Below are positions 34,014 to 35,865 of a stretch of DNA of 35,865 bases, piece by piece. The DNA comes from Candidatus Omnitrophota bacterium (lineage in GTDB: Bacteria > Omnitrophota > Gorgyraeia > Gygaellales > JAMWDD01), in the NCBI GenBank assembly GCA_028717645.1, contig JAQUNK010000014.1, positions 1-35,865 of the forward strand, given 5' to 3'. Numbering within the stretch: the first letter of the stretch is position 1; every line of letters starts with the position of its first letter. Below the pieces are notes generated by a model, which was not told the origin of the DNA, ran no database searches, and worked only from the letters and a program-made list of their open reading frames with translations. Position numbers and translations under genes: made by a program.

Positions 34014-34657
34014 TGCAAATATTCATTGATACGGCAAATGTTAACGAAATAAAACAGGCCAAATCCTGGGGCGTGATCGATGGCGTAACCACTAATCCTA
34101 CGCTTATCTCAAAAGAGAATAAACCGGCCAAACAACTCTTAAAGGAAATATCCGGGCTCTTGGACGGGCCAATAAGCGCTGAAGTGATCGCCCTGGAGAC
34201 AAAGGGTATGATCGATGAGGCAGTTGAGCTTTCCAAGATCGCTTCGAACATCGTGATAAAAATACCTCTGACCAAAGACGGGCTGGCTGCAGTAAGAGTT
34301 CTTGCGCAAAAAGGTATCAGGACCAATGTTACGCTTTGCTTTTCACCGGTACAGGCATTACTGGTGGCCAAGGCAGGCGCCGATTACATCAGCCCATTTA
34401 TCGGCCGGCTCGATGATATCAGCACAAGGGGCATGGACCTGATCGAGCAAATAAAAAAAATTTACCAAAATTATAATTTTAAGACAAAGATCATCGTGGC
34501 CAGTATCCGTAATCCCGTACATGTCCTGGACGCAGCACTCGCCGCCGCCGACATCGCTACCGTGCCTTTTGCGGTAATCGAACAGTTGATCAGGCATCCT
34601 CTTACGGATATCGGCATCCAGAGGTTCCTGGAAGATTATAAAAAAATACCGAAATAA
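34013..34657 (+). CDS. Transaldolase-like / fructose-6-phosphate aldolase
   Basis: 214 residues. [45 protein letters not shown] (Schiff-base Lys, about residue 83-86), [20 protein letters not shown] and [12 protein letters not shown] mark the small TalC/Fsa subfamily. It interconverts sugar phosphates, either transaldolase in the pentose phosphate pathway or fructose 6-phosphate aldolase. Co-translated with the ROK kinase, consistent with sugar phosphate metabolism. TAL versus FSA activity cannot be told by eye. Confidence 0.9.
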   Translation: MQIFIDTANVNEIKQAKSWGVIDGVTTNPTLISKENKPAKQLLKEISGLLDGPISAEVIALETKGMIDEAVELSKIASNIVIKIPLTKDGLAAVRVLAQKGIRTNVTLCFSPVQALLVAKAGADYISPFIGRLDDISTRGMDLIEQIKKIYQNYNFKTKIIVASIRNPVHVLDAALAAADIATVPFAVIEQLIRHPLTDIGIQRFLEDYKKIPK

Positions 34658-34660
34658 AAT

Positions 34661-35865
34661 ATGAAACGTTTACCACTCATTCCTTATTCCTTGTTATTCC
34701 TACTTTTGTTTGTTCTCCTGCCGGTTTTTTCTTTTGCCCAAGATAAGAAAGAGAAAGAGCCGATCGTAGTTAACGGCGACCAGCTGGAATATTCCCAAAT
34801 AAAAAGCGAAGTGACCGCTATCGGGCACGTGGTGGTGACCTATAAAGATTCGAAATTGATCTGTGATAAGGCCACGGTAAATATTCTTACCAAGGATTGC
34901 ATGGCTGAGGGCAGGGTCAAGCTCGTGGATAAAAAAGGTGAAGTGGAAGCAGAGTCCATGATGTATAACTTTAATACGCATAGCGGAGAGTTGATCCAGG
35001 CGCGGCTGATATCCGACCCGATCTTTGGGAAAGGCTCAAGTATCAAGCGCATCGGAGATAACGAGTATAAGGTCGAAGACGGCTATGCGACTACCTGTAG
35101 TTTCGATAAGCCGCATTTTAGGATAGGCGCCAAAGAACTGGAATTTTATCCCAAAGATAAAGTTACGGCAAAGGGCATCACACTTTACGTGGCCGATATG
35201 CCCATATTCTACATACCGACCTTTTCGCATAGCCTGAAAGATGCATATACACCGGTGCAGATACAGCCCGGGAAGAACAAAGATTGGGGATATTACGTCC
35301 TCACTTCTACCAGGCTCAATATCTCCGATAATGTCAAGGCCAGGATCCTGCTTGATGGCCGTTCGAAATTGGGCGTTTCAGAAGGTTTCCAGGTCAATTA
35401 TGAGAATACGCCCGTCGGTAAAGGCGATGTAAAATTCTATTATACCAACGAACGGCTGAGCAAGCCTTTGCCGGACGGCTCGGATAGTTACGACCGCTTC
35501 CTGGCGCGTTGGCGCCATATCTGGCAGATCACCGATAATGATCGCCTCACTGCGGAGTTTTATAAGATCAAAGATTCTAAAGTAAGGCATGATTCAAGCG
35601 CCAATTTCCTGAAGGATTATTTTTACCGCGAGTTTGAAAAAGACGAACAGCCGAAGACCTATCTTTTATACAACCATATTTTCCCCAATGCCAGTTTCAA
35701 TTTCTTCGTGCGTAAGCGCACTACAACATTCTTCGAGCAGGTAGAAGAACTTCCGGAAATGTCTTTGAACCTGCCGGCTTACCAGATCGGGGCATCGCCT
35801 TTTTATTTTAGGACCGATACTTCATTTGCCAATATGCGTAACCAGGGTATTGATGCGATACCTAC
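34661..35865 (+). CDS. LPS-assembly protein LptD/OstA-like, N-terminal part (3' end outside window)
   Basis: The frame is open from the ATG at 34661 to the window end, which is why the ORF track omits it; ~401 residues are visible. Residues 1-25 (LIPYSLLFLLLFVLLPVFSFAQD) are a signal peptide. An OstA/LptA-like beta-jellyroll follows (VVNGDQLEYSQIKSEVTAIGHVVV, CDKATVNI, AEGRVKLVD), then the start of a beta-barrel domain rich in alternating aromatic strands. In LptD, the jellyroll receives LPS from the Lpt bridge and the barrel places it in the outer membrane. This supports a diderm cell. It starts 3 nt after the aldolase stop. Confidence 0.82.
   Translation, partial: MKRLPLIPYSLLFLLLFVLLPVFSFAQDKKEKEPIVVNGDQLEYSQIKSEVTAIGHVVVTYKDSKLICDKATVNILTKDCMAEGRVKLVDKKGEVEAESMMYNFNTHSGELIQARLISDPIFGKGSSIKRIGDNEYKVEDGYATTCSFDKPHFRIGAKELEFYPKDKVTAKGITLYVADMPIFYIPTFSHSLKDAYTPVQIQPGKNKDWGYYVLTSTRLNISDNVKARILLDGRSKLGVSEGFQVNYENTPVGKGDVKFYYTNERLSKPLPDGSDSYDRFLARWRHIWQITDNDRLTAEFYKIKDSKVRHDSSANFLKDYFYREFEKDEQPKTYLLYNHIFPNASFNFFVRKRTTTFFEQVEELPEMSLNLPAYQIGASPFYFRTDTSFANMRNQGIDAIP

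Noticed and set aside
1-35865. CRISPR arrays, tRNA or rRNA genes
   Set aside because: No regularly spaced repeats, cloverleaf-like sequences or rRNA segments were seen; the island uses miaB, not a tRNA, as its target.

Overview
The window looks like a chromosome segment of a Gram-negative (diderm) bacterium, most likely an uncultured lineage such as Candidatus Omnitrophota. The evidence is an LptD-type outer-membrane gene, a classical hrcA-grpE-dnaK-dnaJ operon with a CIRCE operator, and compact operons of moderate GC with overlapping genes. The phylum is an inference from gene content and overall feel, not a measured placement. Nearly all genes are on the + strand.

Layout. (1) 1-2943, left flank: the end of an ACR3 arsenite permease, a GPH-family sugar symporter followed by a strong terminator, and an unusual exported nucleoside deaminase. 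(2) About 2996-18618, an AT-rich composite genomic island ending inside the 5' end of miaB. Three copies of a core, CGCAC[A/C]TTCGG[A/T]TG, lie at 3286, 8625 and 18605, exactly over the codons for the invariant MiaB motif RTFGC. A 217-nt near-identical direct repeat bounds the island (3083-3299 and 18402-18618). A 59-nt element left-end sequence follows the first two cores. (3) 18548-35865, right flank: miaB, a SPOR protein, miaA, hflX, the heat-shock operon, an FmdB-like protein, a DUF1015 protein, accD, a MalK/UgpC-type ATPase, two diguanylate cyclases, a ROK kinase, a transaldolase-like aldolase and the start of lptD.

The island reads as two stacked defence cassettes. Cassette B (3300-8638) carries a SIR2-like/DUF4917 gene plus a Hachiman pair (HamA-like nuclease, HamB-like helicase) and has no recombinase of its own. 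Cassette C (8639-18618) carries a short type II CBASS operon (patatin phospholipase, CD-NTase, E2-like protein with a SEC-C zinc motif) plus an alpha/beta hydrolase, all behind a consensus promoter and a structured, terminator-bearing leader RNA. It also carries two tandem ribbon-helix-helix-like proteins with a repeated upstream box, a DNA methyltransferase fused to an endonuclease-like domain, small unknown genes, a leaderless HTH gene and a large serine recombinase.

The most striking feature is the integration design. The recombinase gene runs into miaB, so the element's right end encodes the recombinase C-terminus and a replacement MiaB N-terminus in two frames. The predicted circular form gives the recombinase a different, longer C-terminal tail. 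A displaced older miaB start (8586-8639) and a recombinase-tail remnant fused to a methyltransferase start (2996-3373) record earlier insertions. The arrangement resembles staphylococcal SCC islands in logic, but with miaB as the target. Element boundaries and order of events are inferences from repeats seen in the sequence.
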